The notes under the pieces are model-generated. The model had not been told where the DNA came from, did not search any database, and saw only the letters and a list, made by a program, of their open reading frames with translations. Positions 9,548-21,331 of a DNA stretch of 64,000 nucleotides are shown here, one piece after another. Source of the DNA: Takakia lepidozioides (Eukaryota > Streptophyta > Takakiopsida > Takakiales > Takakiaceae); contig CM060732.1 in NCBI GenBank assembly GCA_030704615.1, positions 17,856,001 through 17,920,000 of the forward strand, read 5' to 3'. Both the position numbers and the translations under genes were made by a program. Position 1 is the stretch's first letter, and each line of letters opens with the position of its first letter.

Positions 9548-10281
9548 ACGACGTTGGTAGTAAGACTTACCTTCACATATAGAATTAATCCGGGTTTTCC
9601 AGATATCCTCTATAAATCCCTTCACACAAGCATCAATCTGCTGTGTGCGAGTTGCCCAAAAACTAGGCCTTAGAAGGGGCTGGGCTTTTGGCTCAGCCTC
9701 GACTATTTCAAAGTTAGTAAACAAAGGTACATGCACAATTCCCTTGATAGTTTTGAAGAGATCGTCTCTTTGGTGAGAGAACCCCGGACAATGTATCAGA
9801 AAATCAATAATGTCTTCAGGTTGCCCACACAACGGGCAATTGCACTCTCCCGATCCTCTCTACTTCTGTTTGCTTATCAAAGGAAGGCTTCATGCCCCGA
9901 GTTTAAATTTCAGTCTAGTGCCGAGAGTGGGTAGACCCTTGAGGTCATCCAAGATGTCCTCCCCCATGTCATAGACTGGAAACAAGTTCAGGGAAGTTTT
10001 TTGCCTAACTTCATCATCAGACAATCTCATGGCAACATACATGGTTGGACACTACAGCATCTAAGTCAGATTTATCCAGCAGGTTGAAGACTTGCGGATC
10101 CAGGTCCAGGTCCTTGAGAATCTCTTCTACTGTCTTCTGCCAAGACTTTGCCTGTTTGACAGGTCGGTGGGCGGTCATGTTTCCAAGATATAGAGTCGAT
10201 TAACTTAGGATATCTGGTGTTGGACATATGCTGCAGCTGACCCTACCATCTGATCTTAAACTTATCTCGTCCGGAGCTTAA
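9548..10281 (-). pseudogene. LINE 3' fragment (copy B)
   Basis: Minus-strand C-terminal LINE ORF2 text. 9506-9832 reads CGQPEDIIDFLIHCPGFSHQ..., the terminal zinc motif, then about 70 residues ending near IRINS-type text (KTRINSICEGKSYYQRR). Upstream (higher coordinates) are frameshifted pieces equivalent to DLDPQVL and the RRDEFKVRW region of copy C. It ends at the GGAGCTTAA boundary where copy 2 of the long repeat begins. Inactive, 5'-truncated. Confidence 0.7.
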
Positions 10282-10282
10282 A

Positions 10283-13260
10283 AGAGAGGGAGAGAGAGAG
10301 GGAGTGAGAGAGGGAGTGAGAGGGAGAGATCAGGAAACCATAAATAAATAAAAATAAATGGGGGGGGGGGGGGGGGTGGTGTGACTAAGCAGCTGCTCGG
10401 GTCCCCCCCCCCCACATTTTTTTTTCCTTTGTTGCCCCCTCTCTCCCTTTGTCTCCCTCTCTACTGGGAACTGGCAGTTTGCTATCAGTGTTGATTTCCT
10501 GTTTTTTCACCCATAACGCATGAAGTTTTGACAAAGGCTCATCCATCCTCTATCGGCTTTTTCATCCATATCGGATGAACCACCAGGATGGACACTCAAT
10601 TACCTTTAGCATGGTTTTTTGGCTTATTTCATTCCTCCTTTATTGACTCTCATCCACACCGGATGAGTAACCATGGAATGAAAAAATTACCTCTATGAAG
10701 GTTGCCAACAACATCATTTTTTTCATCCATACCGGTTGAAAAACTATCAGGATAATAATTTTTTTCATTCCTCTTTCATTGACTCTTTTTATCCATACAG
10801 GATGGTCTGGTGAGGACTGATGGAATTACCTAGATGGAGGTAAACCGCTGCCACGGATGATATTCCCTACTTTTCATCCTGACATAAGTGATCTGTTTAT
10901 GGATGACGTGATTATGGCCTGGAATTGATCATTACTACCCCTAATTATGATTTATTACGACGGAAACCCTAACCCCTACCCTAAAACCTATTTTTAACCC
11001 TGCTGCGGATGAAATCTGTCAGGGTAGAAGGATGTGTCCTACTGCTTTTCATCCACGGATGAAAAATCGGGGGAAAAAAAACCCTATGTTGTCTCTCCCG
11101 CTGTCAGAAGCACGCGATGTGCTTCTGAGCTCGCGGGGAGAGTGTTATGGCGGACGTGCTTTGGTGGCTGCCCCGTTTGTGGTGTCCTACCCATGCTGGA
11201 CGAGCGCCTTGTCTCTCTTGCAGCGGGAAACACCGTTGTGAATGCAGTGGCATCTTCCCTCCTCTAGCTTTTAAGTTTAGCAAGGGCATTTGTGCTGGGA
11301 AGTCTCTCTCCCTCATTTCTAGTGCCTTGCGATTGTGCCTGCTTTGCTTCATTGCTTATGTGCTTTGTGGAGGCGGCTTGCTGCGGGTGGTGATGGCGCA
11401 TAACCCTCTTCCCCAATCGCTTAAGGTGCCTTTGGAGTTTAGGGATCCTTATGTTCTTATCTTCTTCTCTTGCTTTTGAGTTTCTTGGTTGACATCGATG
11501 ACAAGTGTGAGGGTCTGAGATTCACCTGGGGTTCCACAATCCTCACTAATCTGTTGATTTTGTGGGGGCTTGTGATGGGACCAGGTGAGGATCCTCACCT
11601 ACTTTGAAGTTTCTTGAGCATGCAGATTGGGATATGGGCTGAGGAGACCTGTGGGTTATTGCGCTGTGAGGTGGCTCTTGTCTGTAGCCCCGATTTCAAC
11701 CCGACTGCTCCTGGTCCTGCCATCGATGGGCAGCTCGACCTGTCTGGCCTGTTTCCTTAGGCCTACATACAAACCATACCCTATCTTTTGATCTTTGACA
11801 GCAGGGCCTGTGGATTATTGAGCTAGGTTGGAAGTTCTTTGGGCCATAGAGGATCTGGTTTTATGTGGTATGTTTTTGGGTCTCTATGGACATGGTGGCC
11901 TTGAATGTTATGGCGGCAGCCTAATAAGGCACCGACCTGCTCCTTTTCGGGCATGTTTCTGATGTGTAATGGATCATAGTGAGGTGTTCTTTGCATGCTT
12001 AGCATATGCTTTAGCATGGACCTCTTGAAGGATGAGGGTGGTATGCTGCAATGGGATCCTACGTATAGTTTTGGCTTTGTCATGACATCAGGCCTATGAC
12101 CTGCAATCTGGTTTTTTATATGCAATCTGGTTGTTCAAGTTGCTTGCGTGTACAAGTCTTGAATTTGCAATCTGACAGGTTGAATTCACATTCCCTTGAC
12201 ACCTTGTATGATCACATGTCTATTTCATCATGCCCAAGTAGGACTGCTTGGTGGCATATCTTGATTCTGACAAAGTGCAGGTTGGTCCTTATGCCTTGGC
12301 TGATGCATGACCTGCCGTAATTAATGGCTGAAAAGGTAAGATGACTCCACATTCACTTTGTGAGGAGGGTGAAAGCGTTGCCTTGTGTCCGGTATGTTCC
12401 ATCTCTTTCTCCTCCTTCATCGAACACGAATCCACCACACTGGAAGAATCATCAAGAACTCGTGCTCAGTTACAGACTGTACAGAATGAGACACCCGAAG
12501 AACGCGGGGATTTGGTCCACAGTTTTCCCTCCAATAACGTATAATCCGATTATAAGCAACAACGAGGTTACTAAGCATGGCGAACAGAATCACTATCCAT
12601 GACTCTGTTCTTTCTGTCATAGAAGAGTATCAAGACATCTGTGATCCCAAGAAAATTCTTCTAAGGTGTTGGAACTTCAGAACCACGTGCGATCGCGCGT
12701 TATTGAGTTGAGGAACAGATGAACTAATTTCATCCCACTGGGAGAAGTCTACCGGAAGGACTATTAAAGGACATTGAGAACATTGAGGATTATCTAGCTG
12801 GGAGTCATTTATATTTATATTTAGAATAAGACTAAAACGAAGAAGTCATACTACAATGCAACCTGTGGGTCATGCCCAAGATGTATGTGTGAAAACGTGT
12901 CTTGAAATGATAATAGGGCAGGCTGGACCATGGTACCTTGCCCTTTGCATGACCTCGGCACTTTATGCTCCTTCAATACATGACCTGCTGGTAAGGTATG
13001 TGTGTAGACTGAACCAAGAGGCCTTGCAGCCTGCACAATGGCAACAATATCTTATCTTGTCCCACACAAGAACAAACCCCGCCCTCCCACCCTGTTTTGT
13101 CTTGGATGATTGGGTGGTGTCATTTGGGATGATTTGACAAGACTGGAAGTGTGAGATAGTGCCCTATCTAGGGCTGTTTATGTCTTTAATTGACAATGAC
13201 CCTTATGGGTCTTGTCCATGACTTGACATGCGTGAATATCTTCCCACTCTCTCCTCTCTC
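10283..13260 (+). mobile_element. Long interspersed repeat, copy 2
   Basis: The longest copy of the family. The left edge is GA-rich (AGAGAGGGAGAGAGAGAG), the right edge TC-rich (CCACTCTCTCCTCTCTC). It contains a 17-G run at 10362-10378, a C run at 10406-10414, four hairpin motifs, AAACCCTAACCCC telobox-like text near 10964, and internal blocks shared with 38690-39185 (AACAAACCCCGCCCTCCCAC at 13072 and 39054). No transposase, reverse transcriptase or LTR pair is visible. Open frames inside are short and lack motifs. Confidence 0.6.
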
Positions 13261-14607
13261 TTATTAATTTTTTCTACCCCCTCTTTCCCTCTGTGGTTTT
13301 TTTTTTTTTTGTGACTTATCCAGTCACTCTGCCAAGTTTTAGAGAGATCCTCAAAAATACCAGTCTGTAATCAGGTTATAATCTCCATGGGGGAGCCTGA
13401 AAGAATGTATGTGTTCTTAAAAAGGCTTACCCAATGCCTTACTTAATACATTCTAAACTGGTGAGGCATAAACAACACTGTCTGACTCTCCAAAAGGCCA
13501 GAAAACATGTTTGGAAAAATGCATCCAATGTCACACTTGCACCACCAAACCCTTGTCATCACAACCAGCCCGAACCATCACAATAAGGTCTGATTTCTAG
13601 GAGGCCCAGCCCATTTACTTCCCTGACTTAACAGATTTGGTTACCAAGAACCAGAAATCAAAGTAAAGGTTTAAGGCATATCCCCCTTGAAGCAGCTTTG
13701 AAGCAGAAAATTGCAACAACGGCAGCTTGCAGCATATCTTATCCCTCCTGCAGTAACCAGATCATCTGCAAGCCAAAGAGTTCATGCCAAGTGAAATCCC
13801 TCACTTGCGCCCGTCCCAAAAACAAACACAAAAAATGTTTTGTGCGTTAGTGAGAATGCGCGAGGTGAATTACAAGATTTCACAGTTGCTATCCATGTCA
13901 GGTATGAGCCATAAAGCATGCAAAGATCACACCAGCAGAAGAAAGGATAGATGTGACACCACAAAGAACCTCAATCTTTTGTGGAGTAGGACGCTGCAGT
14001 GTTCATCATCTGAATTTGAACGAACAAAACATAATGCAACGGGAGGAGAGTTGAGGACAGGTTGTATCTTGTAATACAGGCCGCTTCCCCACCTCCATAA
14101 CCGCCGCTGCTTCATCAATGAGGAAAAAACGTAGGCAAACACAAAAGTATGTCATTTGCCATCGCGGGAGATGAAAGTGTCTGCCGTCATCGCACGTTCA
14201 AAAAACAAGAACACACCCGTTCGGATCTTGCTGCTCGGGCAGTCAGCCGCCATCGAGCATTCGTCCGCCATCGCCCTCTTCCAGAGAAAAAAACATGCAC
14301 GATATCGTGCTGTGTCTAGGGCAGAGAGACACTTAAAGGAAAACCACCCGCGATTTCATCCACCATCCGGTATGGATGGTATCAGACCAGGATGAAAAAT
14401 GGGCATTCAATAGGTTTAAATCAAAGGAGCATAAACCTAAAATGCATTGAAATGCATATCTGCCTATAAATCATCCAGTTATGGTTATAACAGAAATTTC
14501 ATCCAGCATGGATGAAACCTTAAAAATTGGGATTAAAAATATATAGTATTTCCAAAATAAGTATTGTGGATTTTTATATTTTTTTGATAATCCCAAACAA
14601 GTAGTTG
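13261..14607. other. Unassigned sequence with scattered hairpin motifs
   Basis: No gene recognised. It includes TTCATCC/GGATGAA-type pairs at about 14358-14375 and 14500-14516, and a T run near 13300. Short frames at 13784-14074 and 14156-14395 lack motifs. Confidence 0.4.
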
Positions 14608-16040
14608 GAGAGAGGGAAGATACTATGTCTTGTCTGGACATGGACAGGACCAAACATGGTCATTGTCAATTTTTACGACAAATCAACCTCATGAAGAGGC
14701 ATTATCAGTCAAACTCCACTTCAAATCAAATCTTATGATGACCTCCATTACATTTCAAAGACAAAGAATCTACCTGGTAGATTTCAATGACAAGAAAATA
14801 CGGGTGGGAGGGTGGGATTACTTAGAAGATCCCCTCCTTATAATAATCCAACTTTATATTCTAAGGAACAGTATGCTAAACAAGTGTTCAGCCTGTTTTT
14901 ATGCCTGTTTTAGAATTATAAGCTATGGGTGGCATCTAAGCAAACAATTAAATGTTTACCTATATCATGCAATAGTACTGCTCATCTGGAACCCAAAAGT
15001 TCCAGCTATTTTCCATTAATCACACAACCGGGATATTAAATCATTTGGTTACTTGATAAGATAACCAATTTTTTAATAACAAAAACCGAGAGCTTATCTG
15101 CTACATTTTAAGAACTTCTTGTAAACATGACACAGAGTCAAAACTCATTGCATTGTTTAGTAAGCTTGATTTCCCAGAACTTCTTTCTACTGCAGTGTTC
15201 TGTATCAGAATATGCCATAGCTAGCAAAAAACACACAGCTATCTTTTTTGTAACATAAAATCCAGAGCCATGTTGTAGGTTAATCAGTCTTTGATTACCA
15301 AGCAACAGCAGGGGCTTCTCTTTAAAACAACCAGACCTGGTTTAGGTTTGGGGTCATTATGTTACAACCTTGACAAGGTGTTTGCACAAACACAACTGTA
15401 TACAATCTGTAATTACAGAGTGACATGAAGAGGTAGCAGGTTATTTACCTTAGCAGATTGTATGCAAGGTAAAAAGGAAAGGGGGTTCAGACATCCACAG
15501 AGGTTCCATATATTGAGCACATAAAGGCATACAAGGCTCAGTATAAACCATATGCAAGCTCTAGCCTCTCCCCTACCGTGTTGCTTGAAAGTGTACATAT
15601 CAGAGTAGCAAATCGTGCTCTAAGCATGAAAAAAGAGCATATATTTGGTCTGGAAACCCTACTTCCAGTACCATATTTCAATGCAGCGGAAATCATAACC
15701 CAGAGTCCTTAATAGAATTCATGTGTTCTAAAAAGGCTCACTAATGCACTTGCTGCTTCAACACATAGATAAAGGTTGTAAGCATATCCAGATTGGTCAT
15801 GTAGTGAGGCAAAAATGAGACATCTCCCTGGATAATCAGCTGATGTCGATGTCACTTCACTTGCAGGTTTGTCATTAGATTCAAGCTTCAAAAATCACAT
15901 TAAGTGAGGACCCTCACCTGGTCCCATCACAAGCCCCCACAAGAACCAACAGGTTAGTGAGAATTGTGGAACCCCAGGTGAATCGGGTCTCACGCTTGTT
16001 ATCGCTGTACAACATGAGTTCTAAAGCAAGAATCATTGAT
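14608..16040 (-). mobile_element. Long interspersed repeat, diverged copy 3
   Basis: Starts GAGAGAGGGAAGATACTATG, like the edge of copy 1 at 3361, followed by CTGGACATGGACAGG. 15903-16030 repeats the CCCATCACAAGCCCCCACA and GTGGAACCCCAGGTGAATC text of 3915-3985 in the same orientation. The middle is not recognisably related. No gene. Confidence 0.45.
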
Positions 16041-17173
16041 AATGAGTGCAGATGGTTGAGAGGCTCCGCGAGTGGGCAAAGCTCTCCTTGCTTGAAAAGC
16101 AATTGAACCAGACTCAACCATGGACAATGTCTTCAGAACAGGTATACATTGGAGGCAAAGACAGCCAAATGTTTTTATAGTAGTATGCTCGTAGCAAGCA
16201 AATTGACTCATAGCCCTGATTGGGTCCAATGCAGGAAAAAAGGTACCGAGGAGGGACATACTACCAAGCAGACGCACTACAATTCGGAGCTTTGATTTGC
16301 TGCTCCAGATTGCAGCACTGGTTGTCTTCAATGCATTCTGAGTGTATTAGGTCTTTAATTAAAATATGTAACCAGTGGTTCGTTTATTCAGTAGGCAGTT
16401 TATGTGGTATCCTTCACTAATGTGATTTAGGTCAATTTGTGAGTGTCATGTAACTCTTTCAGCAATATGAACTAGAAACATGTCGTCCCGTATACATGTC
16501 TTTGTGTTTGGAAGGTGAAATTCATTGAAGCTACAAAGGACCCCTGGAATATAGGAGGTAGGTATTATAGTTTTTTGCAACTATTACAACCACCAAGAAT
16601 TATGTCTCCATTCTTTCAGTCAACATAAACTAGGTTAAGAATGCGGTGATGGCAGTGCAGGAGCTGGTGGAGTTCACTCAAGCACATCCACGATTTTGGG
16701 ACTTATACAGTTTTCCTTCCTACCATCAGGTACGGTTCTTGCATTTCCTCCTTTGTACTCAGATTGTACCAATGACCTATATGTACAAAAGAGAACTATT
16801 TTTTCTCAATGTCTGGCTAACAGCTTATCAGAAAGACTGTTTTGTTTCATTGATCTTGATTACTACAACTGAATTGAGGTGAAAGTTGGCACACCCACAC
16901 TTCAGACTATTTCTCCCTTCCTTGAAGTTTCGAGCAATCCACTTCAGAATGAAATCGCATGAGAATTTCCAACAATTTTTGCAGGCCTCTCCTCTCTTGA
17001 ATAACTCTATTTTGAGGTGCCTCTGTCATATGGTTCCACATGGTGCGCTACGCAGAAAATGAAGACAACACTGATTGTCTTCTACTCCAAGGAGCCCTAG
17101 TTTGATCTTCACCGGGAGTTGGAAAAGCCCATTGGAGATATTGTATGTTGGGAGACATAGAACGCACTTAATG
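16041..17173. other. Unassigned; possible exon relics
   Basis: A short stretch at 16646-16731 reads MAVQELVEFTQAHPRF... and ends at CATCAG|GTACGG, which could be an exon end. Another at about 17098-17145 reads FDLHRELEKPIGDI in one frame. Neither is long enough to name; they may be chance. Nothing else is seen. Confidence 0.2.
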
Positions 17174-18010
17174 CACTACAACAAAAAGCGGCTTTTACGT
17201 CTCTGTGTTATGACTGCAAATGCAGTCATGGAAGCCATTTACGACTTCCTGACTCTGAAGACGTAAAGACCTAGTCAGTTGTGACATGGCAGATATGACT
17301 CTCCAGGCTGGCTGTCACGTGGCGCCAGAGCAGCTGTGGGGGTAGTCATACACGCTGGCATTACTGAATGACTGAACGGACAGTGTAGTCCATGTCAGCC
17401 GCGGTGTCAGACAGACATGTGGTGGCTACAGAACATGCCACGTGTCAGACTGCGACGGCAGCCCTCACTGCCAGCTATGACAGCGGACGAGGGAATTAAA
17501 CGACAGCACGTGTCGCGTCATAGAAGAAACGCGTGGTGCGACATATCATTGCCACGTGTCACTATGGGGGACGGGGCTTCGCAGTCACATGTATGTCTTC
17601 ATGGGGGGAAATTTGGGGTCAACACGTGGCAGCATCTGGGGACACCATATGCCACGTTCGTGTGTGCCCACGTGCTGGACTTTCGAGAGCTGTGGTGGAT
17701 TCTTGCCAGTCATACCTACGACTGGCGCAGTACGGTATATTCCATGAACAGGGGATTCCATGAGGACATTGTAGTCCCAGGTGGTGCCACGTGCACGATC
17801 CTCTAAACCTCACGTGCTGCTTTGTAGACATACATTTGACTGGACGTTCTGCATATGGAGTCATAGGACCAACTGCGCGGGGACCTTAGGGGGTCACGTG
17901 TCGGAATGTAATATGCTCATACACGTATCATATTGGGTTCGGTACTCATGGTTATGACTCTAGACGGACACGTGGATATGCCACAGAGGCAGCCAATAGG
18001 GTGCCACGTG
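17174..18010. mobile_element. CACTA-like terminus with CACGTG-rich subterminal region
   Basis: Begins CACTACAACAAAAAGC, a CACTA-type terminal inverted repeat, followed by AGTCA/TGACT motifs. Eleven CACGTG hexamers then occur within 695 bases: 17316, 17439, 17507, 17553, 17623, 17669, 17788, 17811, 17895, 17969 and 18005, often as GCCACGTGTC. In En/Spm elements the subterminal repeats are where the element's own TNPA protein binds, so this is probably the 3' terminal region of the element whose TNPA-like gene ends at 18394. The hexamer is also the plant G-box. The 3-bp target duplication could not be paired with the other end. Confidence 0.65.
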
Positions 18011-18393
18011 CATGTGCCATACAACATCACAATCATGTATACAGCAAGACTTTAGGCACAGAAGTGGCACAAAAGTGGCACAGACGTAATTCTGAAAGAC
18101 CACAATAGCAGCAACATCACCATCCAGCATCACCATTATCAACCACATATGAACAACAACAACATAACCAACCATAGTGTGTGCAATGGGGACATACCAC
18201 CTACCATCACATTGCTCATTAATGAGGCATAAGTTTGCAACAACATGCATGAGAAAATCCAACATGTGATTGCTATCAAAATTGGACAGTCAATTCAGAG
18301 AAACTGTCACTACTATAAGTTACCGTAGTTGCCAAATCCGGATGAGGCACAGGTGGAAATCCCCAAGAAATCCACGATGCTAGCCGACCTGCC

Positions 18394-18918
18394 TCATCTC
18401 TTTGTCTGCAAGGTCTTCACTAGTTTGTCACTCCACACAGTAATGTAACCTACAGTGTCTCCCAACTCAGTGTGATGAGGCTTCATGGATTTGTTGTGAT
18501 ATGGTAGAGGGGCATTGGGAATGCGGACATCATCAATGTGGATGGCCACATAGCCTTCTGGCACAACAGGGTACCCTTCACTCACCTCCATCCCTTGGAG
18601 ACCAGCAATGCGGCCAGATCCGGCTGTTGATCGCGAAACAGTGTCTATGAGCTTGACATGGTCTCCCACCACGAACTGCCATCCCAGCCCAAACATGGCA
18701 GATTGCATGAGAATTGTGGAACATGGATCGTGGAATGTATTGTGTCTACAAGGTCTACAAGGAGCTAACAACAATTTGTCTATCCAGGTCGGGAAGGGGA
18801 GAATAGCAGATGCATACACTTACCCCATTCTGCGAATCAGGGATCAGTGGTGTCGGCTTCCTCAAAGGGTGAAGGTGTGCTGCCCTTTGATTGGGGGGCC
18901 TCGTTTGTGGCCAAGCAC
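18394..18918 (-). CDS. Transposase_23-like C-terminal exons of a CACTA TNPA-like gene
   Basis: Read on the minus strand, a small exon starts after TTGTAG at 18919 and may end before GTAAGTG near 18817. The last exon runs to TGA at 18394. The last exon holds FGLGWQFVVGDHVKLIDTV, then GYPVVPEGYVAIHIDDVRIP, LPYHNK and LGDTVGYITVWSDKLVK. That order (a hydrophobic strand, a V-x-V-D-x-V segment, then LGD.VG....W...L) matches the Transposase_23/TNP1 family of En/Spm elements as I know it. It probably joins the phosphatase-like exon at 19168-19792 to make one protein. Exact splice sites are inferred. 18011-18393 holds no other gene. Confidence 0.55.
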
Positions 18919-19167
18919 CTACAACCAACCAACAAGCACCAAAAATGTATATTATCTACACTGGGAACTCAAATTACACTAACACAATAAGATGCACCCA
19001 AACTGTCAATGCCTACAGTTGACACTGCGACAGTAATTTGACAAACTCTATCACAACATGTTTTACTGCCACAACTTAAGCACAAATGAGGCTGGCAATG
19101 GCACAAGGGAGTCACACAAAATGCCTCTAATGTCTGGCACTGTGTACCACACTACAAAGTATGTTAC

Positions 19168-19792
19168 CTGGCGAGGCTGAATGGCTCGAGGGCTGATAGC
19201 TTGTTGCCCAAATGTGGGTTGCCCTTTGAGATATTCTGGAATGCTCGGAGCCTTAGCTGCCCCCTCCAAGAAGGGCCATAAGCTGGTCAGAAGGAAATTA
19301 TCATTGTGCGCCTCTACAGAACGACTTCTCCAAGGCAGTGGGAAATGGCGATGTTGCTGGATTTTTTGACCCCTTGTGCGGTGTGTCGTCAACAAGAAGA
19401 GTGGTTTTAGGATTCCAGACACAGTTGTCCCGCCACACTGTAGATAGGTTCTTCAGAAACCGTGGTTTCATGGGCAGGCTCCCATCCATGTCAGTGGACT
19501 GCTCACAATATCCCCCATCCCACTTGAATGCAAGGTCACGGTGCCCATGGAAAAGCCAGTCCACTGTGGGTAGGAAGTTACGTGGTTGCATACAAGACCA
19601 TGCTGCCACTTCAAAGTGTTCGAAACACTTGTCCAAAAAAGCTTTGCAACCAGGCCTTACAACGACCATCTTGCTACCACATAATTTGTGCTCAAGGCCA
19701 TTTGGAACCACAAACGCATTACCGCTCCCGACATGGACGCACTCACACAGCAATCCATTAATATCTAGGATGAGCAAATGCTTGCCCTTCTC
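19168..19792 (-). pseudogene. FCP1/HAD phosphatase-like exon, left part (split by retrotransposon)
   Basis: The minus strand reads KGKHLLILDINGLLCE, the HAD motif I region. The usual DxDx(T/V) is DING here: the nucleophile Asp is kept and the second Asp is Asn, as in some plant FCP1-like proteins. It continues VVRPGCKAFLDKCFEHFEVAAWS, then DGSLPMKPRFLKNL and LLVDDTPHKGS, the motif III region. After an A-rich run near 19357 the frame must shift to continue DNFLLTSLWPFLEG...QPTFGQQ to a splice donor CCAG|GTAACAT at 19167/19168. The other half of the exon is at 33101-33731; the two join in frame. FCP1-like domains dephosphorylate proteins such as the RNA polymerase II tail; activity here is doubtful. 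Confidence 0.7.
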
Positions 19793-20825
19793 TGTCGCGC
19801 GGCTTTTACTCACCCATCCCTTCGCTATCCGAGGCGGAAACTCCAAGATAGAAGAGTTGGAAATCTCTAAGTACTCAGCCCGCGCAAAACAATCAGTCAT
19901 GACCTACAGCTAGTGTATCATGGGGGTGTTTCCTATTTGTTTCCCTTTTCGCATTCATCTTAGCTACCTTACCATTGATAATTAAGTATTAGTTTGCTTC
20001 ATCAATCTATCGGTTTCCTTCACTCATCCATTCAATCCACAGCTTCACTCAGATCTCTCTACACAGTGTGATTGTATCGTGTAAGTATCAGATTATGATT
20101 TATCAGGTATCAGGCCGAAGCCATTATGTCTCTAATCTGCTCTACAATATCACTACCGCTTTGCATATAACAAGCATCTACTAATCCTCTTTCCTCCTTC
20201 ACCGTGCTCTCCATCTTTTTCTTCCGATCTCCGCTCCAGCCTGACTAAGAAGTCCTCCTCCGAATAATGATCCCCCTCAATTCCCCGTTTTTCCCTTTAT
20301 CTTCCTATCCGCAGTTCTAACCGTTTCCCTCACTAACCGTCGTCTGTGAACTAACATGTTCCCTTCGCAGGTGTTGTTCCCCACAGTCGTTCCCTGTCCT
20401 ACTCTTCGTTCCCTATGATCGTGACAGCTGTGTCAAGCTGTGACTGGCTGTGTGAAACTGTGACGGGCTGTGACTGGCTGTGCGGGCTGTGACGACTGTG
20501 ACGGGCTGTGGGGGCTGTGTGGGCTGTGACGGGCTGTGTTGGCTGTGTGGGCTGTGACACTGTGACGGGCTGTGTGGGCTGTGTGGGCTGTGACGACTGT
20601 GACGGCTGTGTGGGCTGTGTGGGCTGTGACGGGCTGTGTTGGCTGTGTGGGCTGTGACGACTGTGACGGGCTGTGTGGGCTGTGTGGGCTGTGATGACTG
20701 TGTAACCCCCCTCTACAGTGCGCTGCTGTCACCCCTAAGGCTCCTGTTGGTCTCAGTCTGTGCAAAAATTAAGGGTACCCTACAGATCCCGTATAAGTGT
20801 CTAAGTCCCCTACAGTCCTCTAACA
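19793..20825 (-). repeat. 3' LTR, 1033 bp
   Basis: Plus-strand text starts TGTCGCGCGGCTTTTACTC and ends CAGTCCTCTAACA. It pairs with 32094-33100. It holds a GGCTGTG-type minisatellite at about 20423-20703 whose longer array accounts for the 26-bp length difference from the other LTR. Confidence 0.93.
20423..20703 (-). repeat. GGCTGTGTGG minisatellite in the 3' LTR
   Basis: Roughly 28 imperfect ten-base units of the GGCTGTG(T/A)(G/C)G kind. The partner array in the other LTR is at about 32725-32978. Confidence 0.9.
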
Positions 20826-20845
20826 TTACCCCTTCCCCCCTCAAA
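20826..20845 (-). other. Polypurine tract
   Basis: On the minus strand GAGGGGGGAAGGGGTAA directly precedes the 3' LTR, the normal place for the plus-strand primer of an LTR retrotransposon. Confidence 0.8.
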
Positions 20846-20863
20846 AAGCCGTGTCCTCACGGT

Positions 20864-21331
20864 TTACTGTTTCCGAGTAGCAAACCTTTGTGAGTGAGCA
20901 CCTTGTTGACGTTGAGAGTTTCGTGGCGGACTGTGTGTACGAGCCCGAGGTCTGTCTCTGGTTGACGGAGATGGTTGATCACTACCTGGATAAGTGAGGC
21001 CCTCTGGAGGCTGATATCGAGGTAACCTTTCCGGCATAGGAGACCCCCGTCGCTTCTTTTCTGCCATCTGAATTGCATAGTCTTCTCCCATGTCAAAAGA
21101 ATTCTGTGAAGAAACAGTTGTATCAGAATCCTCATCACCTCTCAGATGTTTTAATTTTCGAACTTTTGTGGAATCATCTGGGGCATACAATGCTGTCCTA
21201 CCATGTCTGGAAGTTTGCATTTTACAACTTGGTGTAACCGCTGAACAGCAAAATTGGTGTAGACACTGAGCTCCTTGTCTGTCCAGGTGAGTGGGGTACC
21301 AATTACTGGTGCAGCGTGCAAGTACTTCCAT
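20864..21331 (-). CDS. Last segment of the retrotransposon 3' additional ORF
   Basis: About 155 codons, ending 38 bases before the 3' LTR. The first 50 codons overlap the 271-codon frame at 21151-21966 in another frame, so the two are probably one coding region with a 1-base shift in the overlap. The unique part is hydrophilic: RKLKHLRGDEDSDTTVSS, then KKRRGSPMPERLP and an Arg/Ser/Pro-rich end. No domain is recognised. Confidence 0.45.
   Translation of the reverse strand: MEVLARCTSNWYPTHLDRQGAQCLHQFCCSAVTPSCKMQTSRHGRTALYAPDDSTKVRKLKHLRGDEDSDTTVSSQNSFDMGEDYAIQMAEKKRRGSPMPERLPRYQPPEGLTYPGSDQPSPSTRDRPRARTHSPPRNSQRQQGAHSQRFATRKQ

Noticed and set aside
17417-17864. Frames of 76-129 codons in the CACGTG-rich region
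   Set aside because: They lie in a transposon subterminal repeat region and differ among related termini; no motif.
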